Shown here one piece after another: positions 12,247 through 24,370 of a stretch of 64,000 bases of DNA. The notes beneath the pieces are model-generated. The model saw only the letters and a list, made by a program, of their open reading frames with translations, ran no database searches and had not been told where the DNA came from. The stretch's first letter is position 1. Each line of letters begins with the position of its first letter. Source of the DNA: Holothuria scabra (Eukaryota; Echinodermata; Holothuroidea; Aspidochirotida; Holothuriidae); assembly GCA_037179385.1 (NCBI GenBank), contig CM074187.1:12153450-12217449 (forward strand), read 5' to 3'. The translations under genes were made by a program, and so were the position numbers.

Positions 12247-12474
12247 TACACTCTAAAGGATGTTTTGGAATTCAACGCTTTTCTAAACACCCCTGCATTT
12301 GTAAACACGTTTAGATGCTAAGCACACTTCTCTTATTCTTAAACATTTCTCTTTTAAACATGTTCAATTGTTAAACATCTAGTGTTTAACAGTGAAACAT
12401 GTTTAGAATTCAAACATGCCCATGCAGTTGGGGAAAAGTAAAAGATTAAATATTAAACACGGTATTAGAGTGTA
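12247..12474. mobile_element. MITE family M3, copy a
   Basis: A 228-bp element with inverted ends TACACTCTAA and TTAGAGTGTA. The interior is a string of related motifs such as GTTTAGATGCTAA and AATTGTTAAACAT. The same arrangement occurs at 36131, 36458 (inverted) and 39264. TA at the edge would fit a Tc1/mariner-like target, but the superfamily is not established. It lies at the broken end of the 360-bp tandem array. Confidence 0.75.
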
Positions 12475-13914
12475 ACCCTACACGTAGAGGAACGTGATTT
12501 TTGGTTCCCCTTTCCCATTCACTACACCACCACTACTCAAGGGTGACGATTAATTTCAAAATGGAAGGCTTGGACAAGCTCGTGTATTTTAATAGTCGCG
12601 GGTTCATGCTATGATCGAGTGAAATAAAATGATGTAGACAGATCTTTTAGTACAATAGAATGCAAGGAAACATTGACAAGATGTCGCCGTCAGCTGAAAT
12701 TTGGATGGATGTCAGTTCTTAGAGAACCACTTTGCCTCTGGTATTTCACTGGCTTTTATAGAAAAATGAGGTGTTTTTGGCCCCTAGGTTTTTAATTTGG
12801 CCCCTAGATCCCATGAGCTTAGGGGCCGTCTTCTTACAATCTTATAAAGACTTATTAAGCTGTAACATAACGTCGACGACTTTTTGTAAAAAAAAAAAAG
12901 TTGTAGATAACTGCGTTTACAGAGTTATTTAAGTCACAGAGCGTAGGCAGCTAAATCTTTTGTACCTTCACAGGGCTCATACTCCATCGACTTTTCTCAT
13001 CATCTGTAGTCTTGTATATTTTCCCCCATAGCAGTGGCTCCACCCCAGGGGCAAAGCTACTGCGTTCCTGACGGACTTGCCTTAATCATGTTTTGACCAA
13101 AATCTAAATTAATTTTAAAACGTACCGTATTATTTAAGCGACAGTTGTTGTCAGTTTAGGGCCAAATGTAAATTAAGAAAAACAAATTTCTTTCCAATCG
13201 TGCTTGCCAAAATCGTGTCATAATTTCTCGTGATCTGGGAGATGTTTTGACCAAAAATGTTCCGTACAGTCGGTGCTAACTAATAATGGTGACTATGCGC
13301 TCAGAAAGTATATATGCTACCATAGATAAATGGCAGTATGCCCCCCGACTCGTTAGATCCTGGCGCCAAGTCTTTTGTCTCTATTATCGTGATTATTTTC
13401 ATTATCGAAAAATTGACTCCGTTTCAGGGAATTTCCATGAAACTTTTAACAGGAATCACGTATTTTCTCTTTCTGCCTGGATCTAAGAGAACCTTGGCTC
13501 TAAAATGAGTAAAGATCATGTTTCAATGTGCAAATAATTTAATGTTAATATTTAACGAAGCGAAAGCAATAAATTTATTACGGAAATAACATTAAAAACG
13601 TACTTTTTAAGAAAAAGAGATGACGTACATTTATCGGTAGCGGTTTATCTTTAGAAAGTGTTGAGTTAGGAAAAAAGAAGAATTTAAGAAAATACAAGAA
13701 CGTCGAAGTCTGAAATGAATGGTTTCGAAGTCTGGTGGACAGGTTATGACTCGTTTGGTATCAACTTGCTAAAATGTAACGACTTGGTCGAAAATGTTAA
13801 GACTTTCTGATCAAATTTGTAACAACGTGAAGAATCACATCAGACGGTATTGAAAAAATACAAGAGGCCGCAGTTTTTTTTAAAGAGCCATACCTTTTTG
13901 AGTCTTCCCGACCC
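12475..13914. other. Non-coding stretch, no gene recognised
   Basis: AT-rich sequence with an A11 run near 12889. The only long frame (13286-13486, plus) is not recognisable. I see no RNA gene or repeat family. Confidence 0.55.
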
Positions 13915-14100
13915 TCTTACAAAGAGCCGTTCGTAGAAATCAAACTGCTTGCCGAAGAAGCTATTACGTCCACTGAAGGACAATACTTGACCAACCTCAC
14001 GACCCTCAGACCATTTACATCATTGGTCTGTCATGTATGGCCCCATTGTAGGCTGGATGAAAAGAACAGGTACTACACGTGATCTTAGCCAAAAAGGCGT
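13915..14100 (-). mobile_element. U2-snRNA-headed SINE-like element, copy 1
   Basis: Read on the minus strand, 14098-14062 matches the 5' domain of U2 snRNA: CTTTTTGGCTAAGATCA, then GTGTAGTACCTGTTCTT, which holds the branch-point-recognition region. The U2 similarity then stops. About 145 bp of unrelated body follows that is shared with the copy at 42633-42846, including a CAGACCA/TGGTCTG hairpin and GTCCTTCAGTGGAC, a small stem-loop. The two copies remain alignable to about 13915 (CTCTTTG). A chimera seen twice with the same junction is a retroposon family, not a U2 gene or simple pseudogene. The U2 5' end is truncated here and abuts the inverted repeat at 14101. Confidence 0.75.
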
Positions 14101-14453
14101 GCAATCCTCGACAAAAATGATGGGACAACACAAGCAATGAACGGATCACCACCCCCCCCCACTCCCCCATTCAATGTTGCGGCAGCCTAAGGCGTCCTGA
14201 AACTTCAACATTAGCAATTTTTAGATTTCACGACGCGGACGTCAGCTGCAACGTTATGACGTCACCTCTTGCGTTGCCCTTGTCATTTTACAACTTCGCG
14301 TAGCGTTATTTCGCGTTGCGCTTGACAAGGCATATACACGTATGACGTCATTTCGTTGTAGATGAGGTCCGTGTCGTAAAATCTAAGGCTCCCTAACGAT
14401 ACAGGGGGGGGGGGGCGGGGTTTGTCCCATGTATTTTTGTCGAGGATTGTGGA
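14101..14453. mobile_element. Inverted-repeat element enclosing a smaller MITE
   Basis: CAATCCTCGACAAAAAT followed by ATGGGACAA at the left is mirrored at the right (about 14421-14452), giving about 28-bp inverted ends. Both sides then carry C-rich or G-rich runs. The 164-bp palindromic MITE at 14222-14385 occupies the middle. This is most simply a MITE nested in an older one. I cannot see a TSD. Confidence 0.6.
14222..14385. mobile_element. Palindromic MITE, 164 bp
   Basis: The left arm TAGATTTCACGACGCGGAC, continuing through GCAACG to ATGACGTCA, is mirrored on the right, where the arm read inverted starts TAGATTTTACGACACGGAC. Arms are about 45 bp with few mismatches and end in TA, which would fit a TA target. 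No open frame exists inside. Confidence 0.7.
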
Positions 14454-14454
14454 A

Positions 14455-15330
14455 GCGATCCATAACTTTACCGGATTGGACTGAGAGTTGCACCATTCGA
14501 TTTCTCATGACATAACGGTACTGTGAGCTATTTATTTTTGGACTGCTGTGTTGATGAAAAAAATCAGAATGGCAATCCTGGCGTAGGTTAGGGCTAGCAC
14601 TCGCTCTATTGAACTCAGCATGGTCTAAAACATCTAGAATGTAACCCCACGCGGATTCTTCGGGTGCTTCATAAAAAGACAAAATGGTTGACAAAATAGA
14701 TTTACCTACCCTATAACTCAGCCACACAAGGTCGAATCGATCTGGAAGTTGCACAAGTCAAATTCTCGTGCCTTTTTTCCTCGGAATACCTATTCTGGGG
14801 TGTCTTCTAAGAGGTATAAAAAATCTAAGATGGCGGACAAAGAGGCGAACCCCAAAACTGGGGGAGAAATCGTGAAAATCGGATATGTATTCTTCAAATG
14901 AAGTCTCCGTGTTAAAAATGCCACGCACCGTATATGTCACACAAACAGTGCCCCAAAATGATATTTTTAGGTCGATCTAAGGCTCGGTAAGCCTTACATT
15001 TGTGCTTCGTTCAATTTCCCTCCAGGGGATAACACGGATATACCCATATGTTGCAAGTTATTTTGTCGGCCATTTTAGATTTTTTGACGTTATTCGAAGT
15101 GTAGGAAGTGAATAAGACTTTCTAGATGGTTTAGACCAAACTGAGTTCAACAGAACAAGTTTTAGCCCGAACTGACGTCATGGCAGCCGTTTTGAAGTTT
15201 TAATAAACACACACAAAACGCAACAATTTCATATAGGTGTTGAATATGTCATGAGAAATTAAGGGTACAACTCCCAGTCTGATACGATCTTGTTTGGTCA
15301 AGTTATAGCATTTAAAAAGTTTTGTGGCCA
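14455..15330. repeat. Large inverted array of a repeated cassette
   Basis: GAGAGTTGCACCATTC...TTTCTCATGACATA at 14483-14514 and TTGAACTCAG(C/T)...TGGTCTAAA...ATCTAGAA at 14609-14640 recur in inverse order and orientation at 15117-15149 and 15245-15277. A further direct cassette (GGAAGTTGCAC...AATTCTCGTG) lies near 14740-14770. The frames on the minus strand at 14383-14754 and 14758-14940 run through this array and are not recognisable proteins. The block is either a foldback transposon or an inverted duplication. Confidence 0.6.
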
Positions 15331-16420
15331 TCTTGATACCGTTTGACTGTGAATTTTTCTCGTTGTTACATTTTGGGCAAAAAGTTGTTACATTTTTTAC
15401 CAAATCAGCAGTTGTTACATTTTGTTCAGAAAGTTGATACATTTTGGTCAGTTGCTTCAAAATGACATGTATACTCAATTGAAACAGGCAGTGTGTTTTG
15501 CATCATTTAAGCTTGTTGGACTGAAAAACCACACATGACTTTAATCGTAACTTTTTTCTCGAAAGAATGCATGAAGTTGTACTGAGTACAATTTTTCTCT
15601 AATCGGGACTATTCTTGGACCCATTGCTTGTCTAGTGGTACTCGATGTCAGTTGGTTTAATAATCAAACACCGCCAGGTACTCGGATCTTTGGACTCGTA
15701 TTCACACTCGCATTCCTTTTACTCCCACTCGAACTTGAATATTTATTAATGGAAACTGAAATTTTAATCTAAAGTGCTGATATTTGTTTTATACATCGAT
15801 TCTTGCTAATTTTAAGGGCTGGTTTCAAATCTTCAAGGTCTCAACCTTGAAGATTTGAATAACTTTTGCGCTCATTAAAGAAAACCTCATCTCATAACCT
15901 AAAAAAAGTTAAACGTGTTATTGAGAAGACATGCTGCAATCGACTACTGTCGACAAACATGCTCTATCTAGTAGGGGCGGGTTTAGAATTTTGAGAAGGA
16001 AGGTGGTTAAGGCACGATGGCCCTCCAAAAAACTTTGGATTCTAGATGGGCTTACGATTCCCTAGCATTTGGGAATCATATTTATCTATGTGATCATGTT
16101 TGAAATCCTTGTTCCAAAAATCGTTGGTTGTAGAAAGGAGGGGCGTGCGCCGGGTGTTCCCCACCTGAATCCGCGCCTGCTCAAAATCAAAATGAGTGAA
16201 ATAAGGCACATATCTGTGAAGCGATGATTGAGAAAGGGTCCCGGTCCCCTTTGATTCCAAATAGTCTGGCCTTTTAAATGATTTCGAATAAATAAATTAC
16301 GGCTCTCTATAATTTTCAGTCCTATTTATTTAAAATAATTGTGTCGTTAGTTTTGTGATAAAACAAGTACCTACTAAGTATCTGCTAAGGCCCTTCTAAG
16401 GAGAGGAGGGAACAAAGAAG
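15331..16420. other. Non-coding stretch, no gene recognised apart from a hairpin
   Basis: There is no gene. TTGTTACATTTTG-like motifs repeat around 15361-15440. The perfect hairpin at 15824-15859 is listed separately. Confidence 0.55.
15824..15859. repeat. Perfect 16-bp hairpin with a 4-base loop
   Basis: TTCAAATCTTCAAGGT, then CTCA, then ACCTTGAAGATTTGAA. A perfect inverted repeat this compact could extrude as a cruciform or fold in RNA. It is too short for a typical miRNA precursor, and no surrounding element explains it. Confidence 0.9.
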
Positions 16421-16429
16421 TGATAACCA

Positions 16430-16617
16430 CGATTTTCTTTCTTTCAAAACTGGTCAAATGTTTTGAGTTAACTGTGGTCGAATCTGACTACTTGTTGGTC
16501 AAATTTGACCAAAGACTGATCAAATTTGATCATGGATTAATCAAACTCTTTGACCAAATTCGGCTTGGTTTAGTTTGAAACAACCATTGGTCAATTTGAC
16601 AAAGTCTTTTAGAGTGC
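16430..16617. repeat. Repeat of GGTCAAATTTGACCAA motifs ending in TTTTAGAGTG
   Basis: Several overlapping palindromic GGTCAAA/TTTGACC motifs fill this stretch. The right end CTTTTAGAGTG is the same terminus used by the M3 MITE family. A matching left terminus is not clear. It is probably a decayed MITE sharing the M3-type end. Confidence 0.45.
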
Positions 16618-17405
16618 TAACGACACCAAGAGTCACTTTATAGCAACTCGTCATTGGGACACAGAAAACGTTAAAAACCTTGTTAATAGAATATCTCAAA
16701 AGGAGAAACTTGGTTAGGCTTCATATTTTTATGTGGAAGTTTTTCACAGAGTTCAATTCAGAATAACATTTTAGCACGATATCTCAAGATAGGAGAATTT
16801 GGATAGGATCATTTTTGGCGTGTGGATGTGTTATGTTAGGAAGATAGTCCCTGTTGTTGGTGGCGGTCAAAGGTCATCTGGGGTAACACAAAAACTGCTT
16901 GTACAAAATGTCAGTCTAAAATTTGATTTAGAAGCTATGGGATACCATGTCATTGTTCGGAATAGATCATATTATTGAAACATAACTGGATTTTTGCATT
17001 GGTTCTTACAATTTTTCCCATGTTCTACAATTTATCTCTTCGAATTTCCAATTTTTCCCATGAAAAAAATAATTTACTTAGCTTTTCACTCTCTTTGACA
17101 AATTGCCATCAAATTCTCACATTTTTGTTTCGAAAGATTTCAAATATCTCGAGACATGTACATCATTCCTGACATCGTGTCTCATGGTTAGCGTTAAAGA
17201 GGTAACGTTAAGTTAGCGTTAGAAAATCTTGAAAATTATTATTTTACATGATATACTGTCAGGATTGGTTGTAAAATGAGAGTCACCCTAATATTGAAAA
17301 TGACGAGGTACCCTTACTTTGACTAGGGTGACTGTACATTCTCATAAGTGACGTACCGGTATTTCGGGTATGAGTGAATGATATTGCCACTTTCAAGTCT
17401 ATAGG
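16618..17405. other. Non-coding stretch, no gene recognised
   Basis: No repeat family or gene is visible. The plus frame at 16975-17172 is short and unrecognised. Confidence 0.5.
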
Positions 17406-17673
17406 CTATAGACGAATCCGGACAGCAAGTGAAGGTCTGATTTTAGTTGAACAAAACTAGGGTCCATCACCTTTCATTCTTTCAATTTTTCTTTCCCTCC
17501 CGGTACCATGGATGATTGTACTCTGTAATGCCTCTTGATTCTCTCAATTTCACTGTAAATGAGGGTTAGAAATAACATATAGACAATAAATGAAGACGAC
17601 TTAAGGCTGATGGACCCCACTAATGGCTGCTTACAGTCATTAAACACAAGCGTTGTTCGGATTCATCTATAGA
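17406..17673 (+). mobile_element. MITE family M2, copy 1
   Basis: About 268 bp with inverted ends: left CTATAGACGAATCCGGACAG, right (inverse) CTATAGATGAATCCGAACAA. Just inside are GGTCTGATTTTAGTTG and AGGGTCCATCACCTTT on the left and GATGGACCCCACTAATG on the right. The same order is found at 21484-21739 and, inverted, at 30543-30782. No coding capacity. Confidence 0.8.
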
Positions 17674-20560
17674 TGGTTATTTTTTTAAAGGCAGACCATT
17701 ACGTCATAACATTGTTTCCGTCGTTCTTCACAATGATTGACAAGGATAACAAAATAAACCACATTAACACATTGATGCAGTTGGCTGTTTACTTGAAAGG
17801 CAAAAACAGGCGCTCAAAAGTTACTCTTGGAATTTCAAATAGATCTCACAGATTTTTCGTTGTTTCGCTTTTAAGTATTTTTCGTAATATTTTTCGTGTA
17901 TATACACTGTATACTTAGTGGCAAATCAATGAGTTGTTCTCCTAAATTTTATATTTAATGAGGAAGAATACTGTCACGTGATTCTCAAGAGCCAATCATG
18001 AAACAGGACAGACTAAAACACCAATCCCAATGGGGTGACTGGATACGGTACCTTGATTGACGGGCACATCATTATTCAATAATAATGAAAAGTGTACGCT
18101 ATTTATGATGTATTTGTAAGTTTCTCATATCAAAAAGATAGAGAATGCCTTATCTAGCCCGACTTGTCACCCGATCTTTAAAACTCGCTCGCAGTCGCGG
18201 GTATACTTTTTGTTTTGTTCAATATGACTGAGGTCTACAAATAAGTCTCTATGATCTACCTAACTGTAATGAAAGTAAGAAAACCTTGTTTTCCAACAAT
18301 TCCCCAACATTAGCGACCCAAATTGTTTCATAGTGAGTTCAATAAACACGTAGCTTCGGGGAAATTTCCGCATGTTATCAATTAAGCTATAGCCCCGCGA
18401 TAGCCACGTCAATTACGTCTTAACGCCGACAACGGCAAGGCGATTGGTTAATTGAAATACGTTAGTTATCACTTGAAGGGATATCCTGCAAGATAGGTTC
18501 GCCCCCTCGCCGGAAATACAAAGCTACGGTTATACCCTATGCCATTAAAATGTACAATAACAATTTGTTTGTGGAAACGTAGGTTTTAACTCGACAGACG
18601 TCAACACGAAGTTTCAATTCTTCCGGTATACTTGCATGCACTGTACTAGAGTAGCTTTGCTGTCCTACGCTGTTAGGGTAACTTTTCCTTTGAAAGAATG
18701 GAACAGATATGTAGGCTGCAAATAGGCTACTTCACGAGACTTTTTATTTAAAAAGGAAAACAATTAAAATTGTCGTTTTGTTCAACCTTGGGAGACTATA
18801 TTTGCACAGTATATATAGCAATAAATGAAATGAAGGGAATCTTGAAATGAAAAAAGTATGGAGATCCACCAATAAACTCGTTAATAAATGTAAACTAAAT
18901 ACAACTTATTCAATAAGGTATTGGGACCGAGTTAAAAAATAATGACTTTTTCCTACCTTCCGCCACCCCCAATAACTGAAAAAGACTTTTAAGGACTTCT
19001 AAGGAGTTTTAAAATAAAAACTTTTGTCCACCCTCCCGTCCATCAAAAACTAAAAATAGGTTAAGGAACTGAAAAAGAATAACTTGGTAATTTTATCAGT
19101 ATAGCCTACATGATTCGTCTGTAAAATCTTGTAAGTGGAAAAAATATTTTTTTTTTTCACATGGAGTGAACTAAGGGCAAAGTATTTGATACAGTTATCA
19201 TGTAACCTAGATGCTGCGAAGACTAAAATGTGGCCTTTTGTTTCGCGACTTTGTACAAATTATACCATACAAAATCTTAATGGTGAATGCCGACCTGCCG
19301 TGCAGGCTACCTGGTGACATTTAACGATATTTCCATAAATAACCGAGCGGGTTTAAATAACCAAAGAGAATTAGCCTATTTAAATCAATGTTATGACGGA
19401 AGAACTCTCCTATTGACAGCATTAATTGTTCCTCACGAACACTTAAAATCATCAAATAAACTTATTGATTCCTACAGCACGTAAAACAACACAGCGGCAG
19501 TCATACCTATTAGCCCGTTTTATTGATGTATTTTGGAATGTTACCCCAAAACCGAATTAATAGGAATTGTCTTGCGGCAATTGGTCGATAGGCTGCACTG
19601 CTAATAGGTAGCGGTCCGTGCATATCAGTTGCTTGTATGTATTCCCAGTTATACGATTGAATCTTTTAGAGTTGTAGTTAAGTGTAACTTTACTCCTGAC
19701 CCGGTTACATCTTCTCTGAATTTCTTTTAGCCATTAATGATGGAAGTATGAAATGGGACATCATTGATTTCTTTAAATCCCACTTAAATGTCAGAGGGCT
19801 CACAAAGGTCAGAGCCGTATATGAGCCGTATATACGGCTCCGATAAAGGTCATGCAAGATTGCCCAATAGTTTTCATCCTTTTAAGCACCAACAGAAACC
19901 CTTGAATCATACAAGTCATATCAGTAACGTCCATTTGGAGACGAATGGCCACTCAGTAAATGTAGGAAAAGGCTATACAAGGGCGGGCCTTTTTGGACAT
20001 TGACGAGAAAAGGTAAGGAGGGATGTTGAGGAGGGACATTGAGGAGTGACGGGCAAGGACCTATTGCTATGCTGTAGATGAAAACAACGACAATTTTCTA
20101 ATGAAGAGGATGTAGCGTTTTCCTGGATCACCACCACGCATGCCCATAGATGTCACTTCCGTCATCACACTATCACGTGATGACGGTAGTTGGACCATTT
20201 GGATTCATTTGTCATCCTTTGAAATATATTTATGTATATTGAAAGTTTGGACTTCTGGTTACTCTTTAACTTTTTAGAAAACATTTCTATTCATTTGCAA
20301 AGAAGAATTTTTCGATCTTTAAATCAGAAGCCATATAAAAGATCATTTGTAACATGCACCTTGAGTTTAAAACAATATGTTAGTTATTGTTTTTCTTTTT
20401 ATCATTTTGTCTTTTCTCTATTTGCATTTAATGAAGCTTCATCTAAGTTATTGGTAAATTTGAGACACCTCTCATGCTACTCTGTGTTGCAAATTATTTT
20501 TACAACTCTTGCATGATTTCTACACCTGCAATATCTCCTTATCCCAATGTTTTACAACCA
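17674..20560. other. Non-coding stretch, no gene recognised
   Basis: There is no supported gene. A compact palindrome around AGCCGTATATACGGCT lies near 19822, next to a second GAGCCGTATAT. Short frames (17673-17918, 19135-19484, 19788-20003, 20232-20516) match no family I know. Confidence 0.5.
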
Positions 20561-21080
20561 CAATTCTTTCGTATACCCTGATTGGGTATTGACAGGGCGG
20601 CGGGCCTGGGAGGATTCAATGAAAAAATGGTGACTGAAGGGGATTTCAGCCCTGGAGCAATATGTGCAAAAAGTGCAGACCTCGGGGAGGATTTTAAATG
20701 GGTGCTGAGCAGTCTAAGGCACAATACACAAATAATATTAGAGGGACCAAAGGCTGGGAACATGCGATCAGGTAGTAAGGACATTCGGCAAGTGCCATTT
20801 CCGGCCACCTGGGAGATTGTGAAGTCAAACATTTTCTTGTACCTCCCCGTCAAGTGATGGTAGCCATCCGTTTATATAGTCTTTCCAGCAGTCAGCCCCT
20901 CCAATATTTTTTCTACCCACAGCGCCTGGGTTTAGGAGACTGAAAGAAAATGGAACAACACCCTTCAATGTCGCTAATAACTCAGCTTTTGACATAAGAA
21001 AATAAAACAAAAAACATTTCATGCACCATATCACGTTGGATGTTAACTTGCCACTGCAGCGTTGCATCACCCGGAAAAAA
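20561..21080. repeat. Diverged interspersed repeat sharing a module with the hAT-like element at 43-46 kb
   Basis: GGCAAGTGCCATTTCC at 20787, followed by a GGGAG block, AACATTTTCTT and CCTCCCCGTCA, aligns with GGCAAATGCCATTTCC at 45853 and its following bases. This explains why both strands carry open frames here (20582-20857 plus; 20539-20853 and 20825-21070 minus). They come from repeat DNA and resemble no known protein. Confidence 0.5.
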
Positions 21081-21483
21081 ATTCTTGGGGTAAATTGCCC
21101 TTAGGCTAAAATAAGGCAGATCAAAAGAAGACGTCCATGAAGTTTTACAGTCCTGGTATTATAAGTATTATGATCGCTGCATGATTTAAATCTTTGAAAG
21201 TATGGGCTGCATGAATTATTCAAAAACTACGAACAAAATAATAATTTTGACACAGCTACACCATTTTAAATTACCTGCCACTCAAGAGAGTGGCTATTTG
21301 TCAAACTGACAAGTTCTTGGTCATTTCAAATCTTTATATAGCTCATGGTTTTGAGGACATGAAAATTTTACGTAGCCTACCGCAAACGCAAGCTGTTCTC
21401 TCCAAGTATTCAACACATCAAATCTTTCTTTACTTGATGTGAAGTGTAAAGACGTTCCCATAAGTGCATTTGGTTGGTTTAGA
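21081..21483. other. Non-coding stretch, nothing recognised
   Basis: AT-rich sequence with no gene, RNA fold or repeat family I can identify. Confidence 0.5.
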
Positions 21484-21739
21484 TAGACAAATCCGAACAG
21501 TCAAGTGATGATCTGATTTTGTCGGACATAACTGGGGTTCATCAGCTTTAATCTTTCAAATATTTTTCTTTACTGTACCATGCATGATCGCACATTAATG
21601 TACTTCTTGATTCCCTCAATTTCACTAAATTTCTGAATAGGAAGGATTAGAATTGTTCACAGATAATTAATTTGTGACGATTTTATGCTGAAGGACCCTA
21701 CTAACAGCCGTCTTCACTTGCAGCTCGAATTCGTCTTAC
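21484..21739 (+). mobile_element. MITE family M2, copy 2
   Basis: Left end TAGACAAATCCGAACAGTCA, right end (inverse) TAAGACGAATTCGAGCTGCA. Internal GATCTGATTTTGTCGGAC and CTGGGGTTCATCAGC on the left and GAAGGACCCTACTAAC on the right are collinear with copy 1. The ends are more diverged than in copy 1. Confidence 0.75.
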
Positions 21740-24370
21740 AGCTATTCACATTAGTTTGAAAGAGAGGTTAAAAAAACTCCTGCGTCGTATAACAAGCTCA
21801 ACCGTCAATTAAGATCAAAGTCATCTCTGTGATACTTACATTCCATGGTATGATGATGAGAACTGAAGAATACCGCGTGAATGGCTTAGAGGTTCTTATA
21901 ATGGTTAAATGAATTGCAGGATCACGAACACCCTTAATCTGTTACGTCATACATCAGTACATGTTGCGACCTACAATCGTCGACCGTTGACTTATCTATG
22001 TATATGGGTTTAGTAGGACAAGACACCCAATGAGCAGATATAAGTGTTTATTAAAAAGAAAGTCGTTAAGAGAGAAACACCTAGAACGTGATCGTGAAAA
22101 TATCAGTAATTGTACCGCAAATCGTTACGCCAATCGCATCATTTAATTTATAGAATAACTTCAAATTGAAGAGTTTCATTTGGTATAGCGGACTGACAGC
22201 TTAAACTCTTTCTTTGGAGGAAGATCGGAATTGTGCTACAACAGTAAAACGAGCTTTTATTTGACATCATTTGAATTCTTTCTTCCTCCGTCTCAAAGGT
22301 GCTTTATAAGATTGCATGATGATCGTTTTGCCATTACAGTTAGGTAGCAAAATTTAGCACTCATAGTCTTCATCTCACCCTAACTTTTTTTCTCTCGTCT
22401 CCTGTTCAAATACACTGAGCTCAGAAATTTATTTCTTCTGCAAATACACCAGGCTCATTAAACTGTAAAAGGTTTTTTTGTAGCATCTTTTGCCCTGAGA
22501 GGCTAAGCGCAACCTGAGACAACCGTACACTTATGTTACATAATAGGTAAACAATCGCCTTACCGAGTTAGAAAACGACGAATTTTTGGAAGCTACCTAA
22601 ATCTAACGGAAAGAAACTCGGCATGGATAATAATTTGTTACAAAGCTTGGAAATTGAATCCAAAATGCCCAAAATTTAGTCCTCACAGGATATTTCTTAG
22701 TTTATTCACTAAATTTAAGAAGATATATTGCCCAACAATTTGTGATGTTTTTTTAACAAAAGCCACTACATGTTGTTTTAAGATGTGTTCACCCTCTCAC
22801 TTTTGTACGACGACTAAGGTGTTAGTTCTACATATAGGAAGGACATCACAAATATCGCTCAACAGGTTGTACTTCAAAGTAATGCAATAAATTTCAACAT
22901 TATTTTTTAAATCATCTCATCGGCTTGGGAGTTGAATGAATCTGATCAATTTTCCAACCTCTAAAATATGTATCCCTATAGTTATAGACTCAAAATACAT
23001 TTTAAAGAAGTACTATAACGTTTAATCTCAAGATCAATGACAGGATTGTCAGGCGTTGGCGTTGTGCTAACACTCATTTGAAAGAAAAACATCTTCAGAA
23101 TTCTTCCTTTGTGAAATGCGAGATTGATCACATAAGGCCATGTACATTTCCGTCCCACTTGACGCTGTGGTGTTTTACACTCGTAAATATAAAATTTATA
23201 AACCACGATTTTGAACCGGGAAAGAAATTAAGTTGAAGAACATAAATAGTCGCCCAAACTTATTCTGCAATGGCCAGTAATATACAAATATAATATATCT
23301 TTCTTTTCAAGTATCTTTTTTCAATATATCAAAATTATGCATTTTAAGGTAAACCAACTAACTATAACTGCACAATTTTCACAATTTAAGGAAAAAGTTA
23401 ACTTGCCACTTTATTCGCAAGGGCCATCCATGAAATATGATATATGGATACACTAAGTGACTTTTCCCCTTTAAACCTTTAAATATTCTGTAAGGAAGAA
23501 AGGAATCACATGTGATCAAATCAATTGTACTTTATGTTTATATAATAAAGTGTACGGTTGTTCGTTAAATAAAAGGTGTGTAGATATTGTTTATGGATGG
23601 CGGTTGGAACTATCCATAAGCCCGAACCTCAGATCGTGTCCATGACCGGACTGGCAAGCAATCTACGCACACTAGTGAGAGCGCTTCCCTACATTAACAC
23701 AAGCAAGCACTCATCACACTCACTTGACAAGCATGCACAAAACATGGATCGATGACGCTTTATGTGTTTATAAATGCAATATTATTTATTAAGAATGGGC
23801 CCAAGTTGACGTTTTCTCGAAGCCCTAAAGTCACCTGTATTCCACATTGTTATATTTTGTCTGTTCTGTCTGTTTCATTTTTAGTGTGCCTGAAATATTG
23901 GGGGCAAAACGGTATGAAGGCCAATTTCTCCCTGCTACCAGGATCGACGCCGCTGTTAGATAACCATCGACGGACAATAAATCGCATCGATCGTTATTTT
24001 AATTAAGAAAGAGAAAAATGACAAATCGTAGTTTTTGCAAATCTTACCCGCTCCATGTGCTTCACATAGCTTAACGATAAAGAGAGTTTTCGGACACGGA
24101 AAAGTCTTGCTTAAGAGTATATATCCTCACTCGTTATTATCATGGTCATTTTAAGAGGAAAATACCATTTTGGCTCAAATGAACATTGACCTGTTGGTGT
24201 TTACCGATGAAGCCAATTGGTAGTGGTCCAAATTGTCCGTTTTGGCTTAAACCTACCAAACGACCTTAAACCGAATTAAACATGGTTAAGAAGGATTTGA
24301 CGTTACTCTTTTGAAAAGCCTTGACAAAGTTGACCTTTTGCCTATATTTTGATGTTTAACTTCGTATACC
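21740..24370. other. Non-coding stretch, no gene recognised
   Basis: Frames at 22654-22890 (plus), 22982-23206 (minus) and 23752-24006 (plus) are short and unrecognised. I see no RNA genes or repeat families. Confidence 0.5.

Noticed and set aside
14062..14098. Genuine U2 snRNA gene
   Set aside because: Only the first 40 or so bases match U2; no Sm site or 3' stem-loops, and the foreign body is shared with the second copy.
20539..21070. Open frames on both strands suggesting a small gene
   Set aside because: The DNA is a diverged repeat shared with 45.85 kb, which explains openness on both strands.
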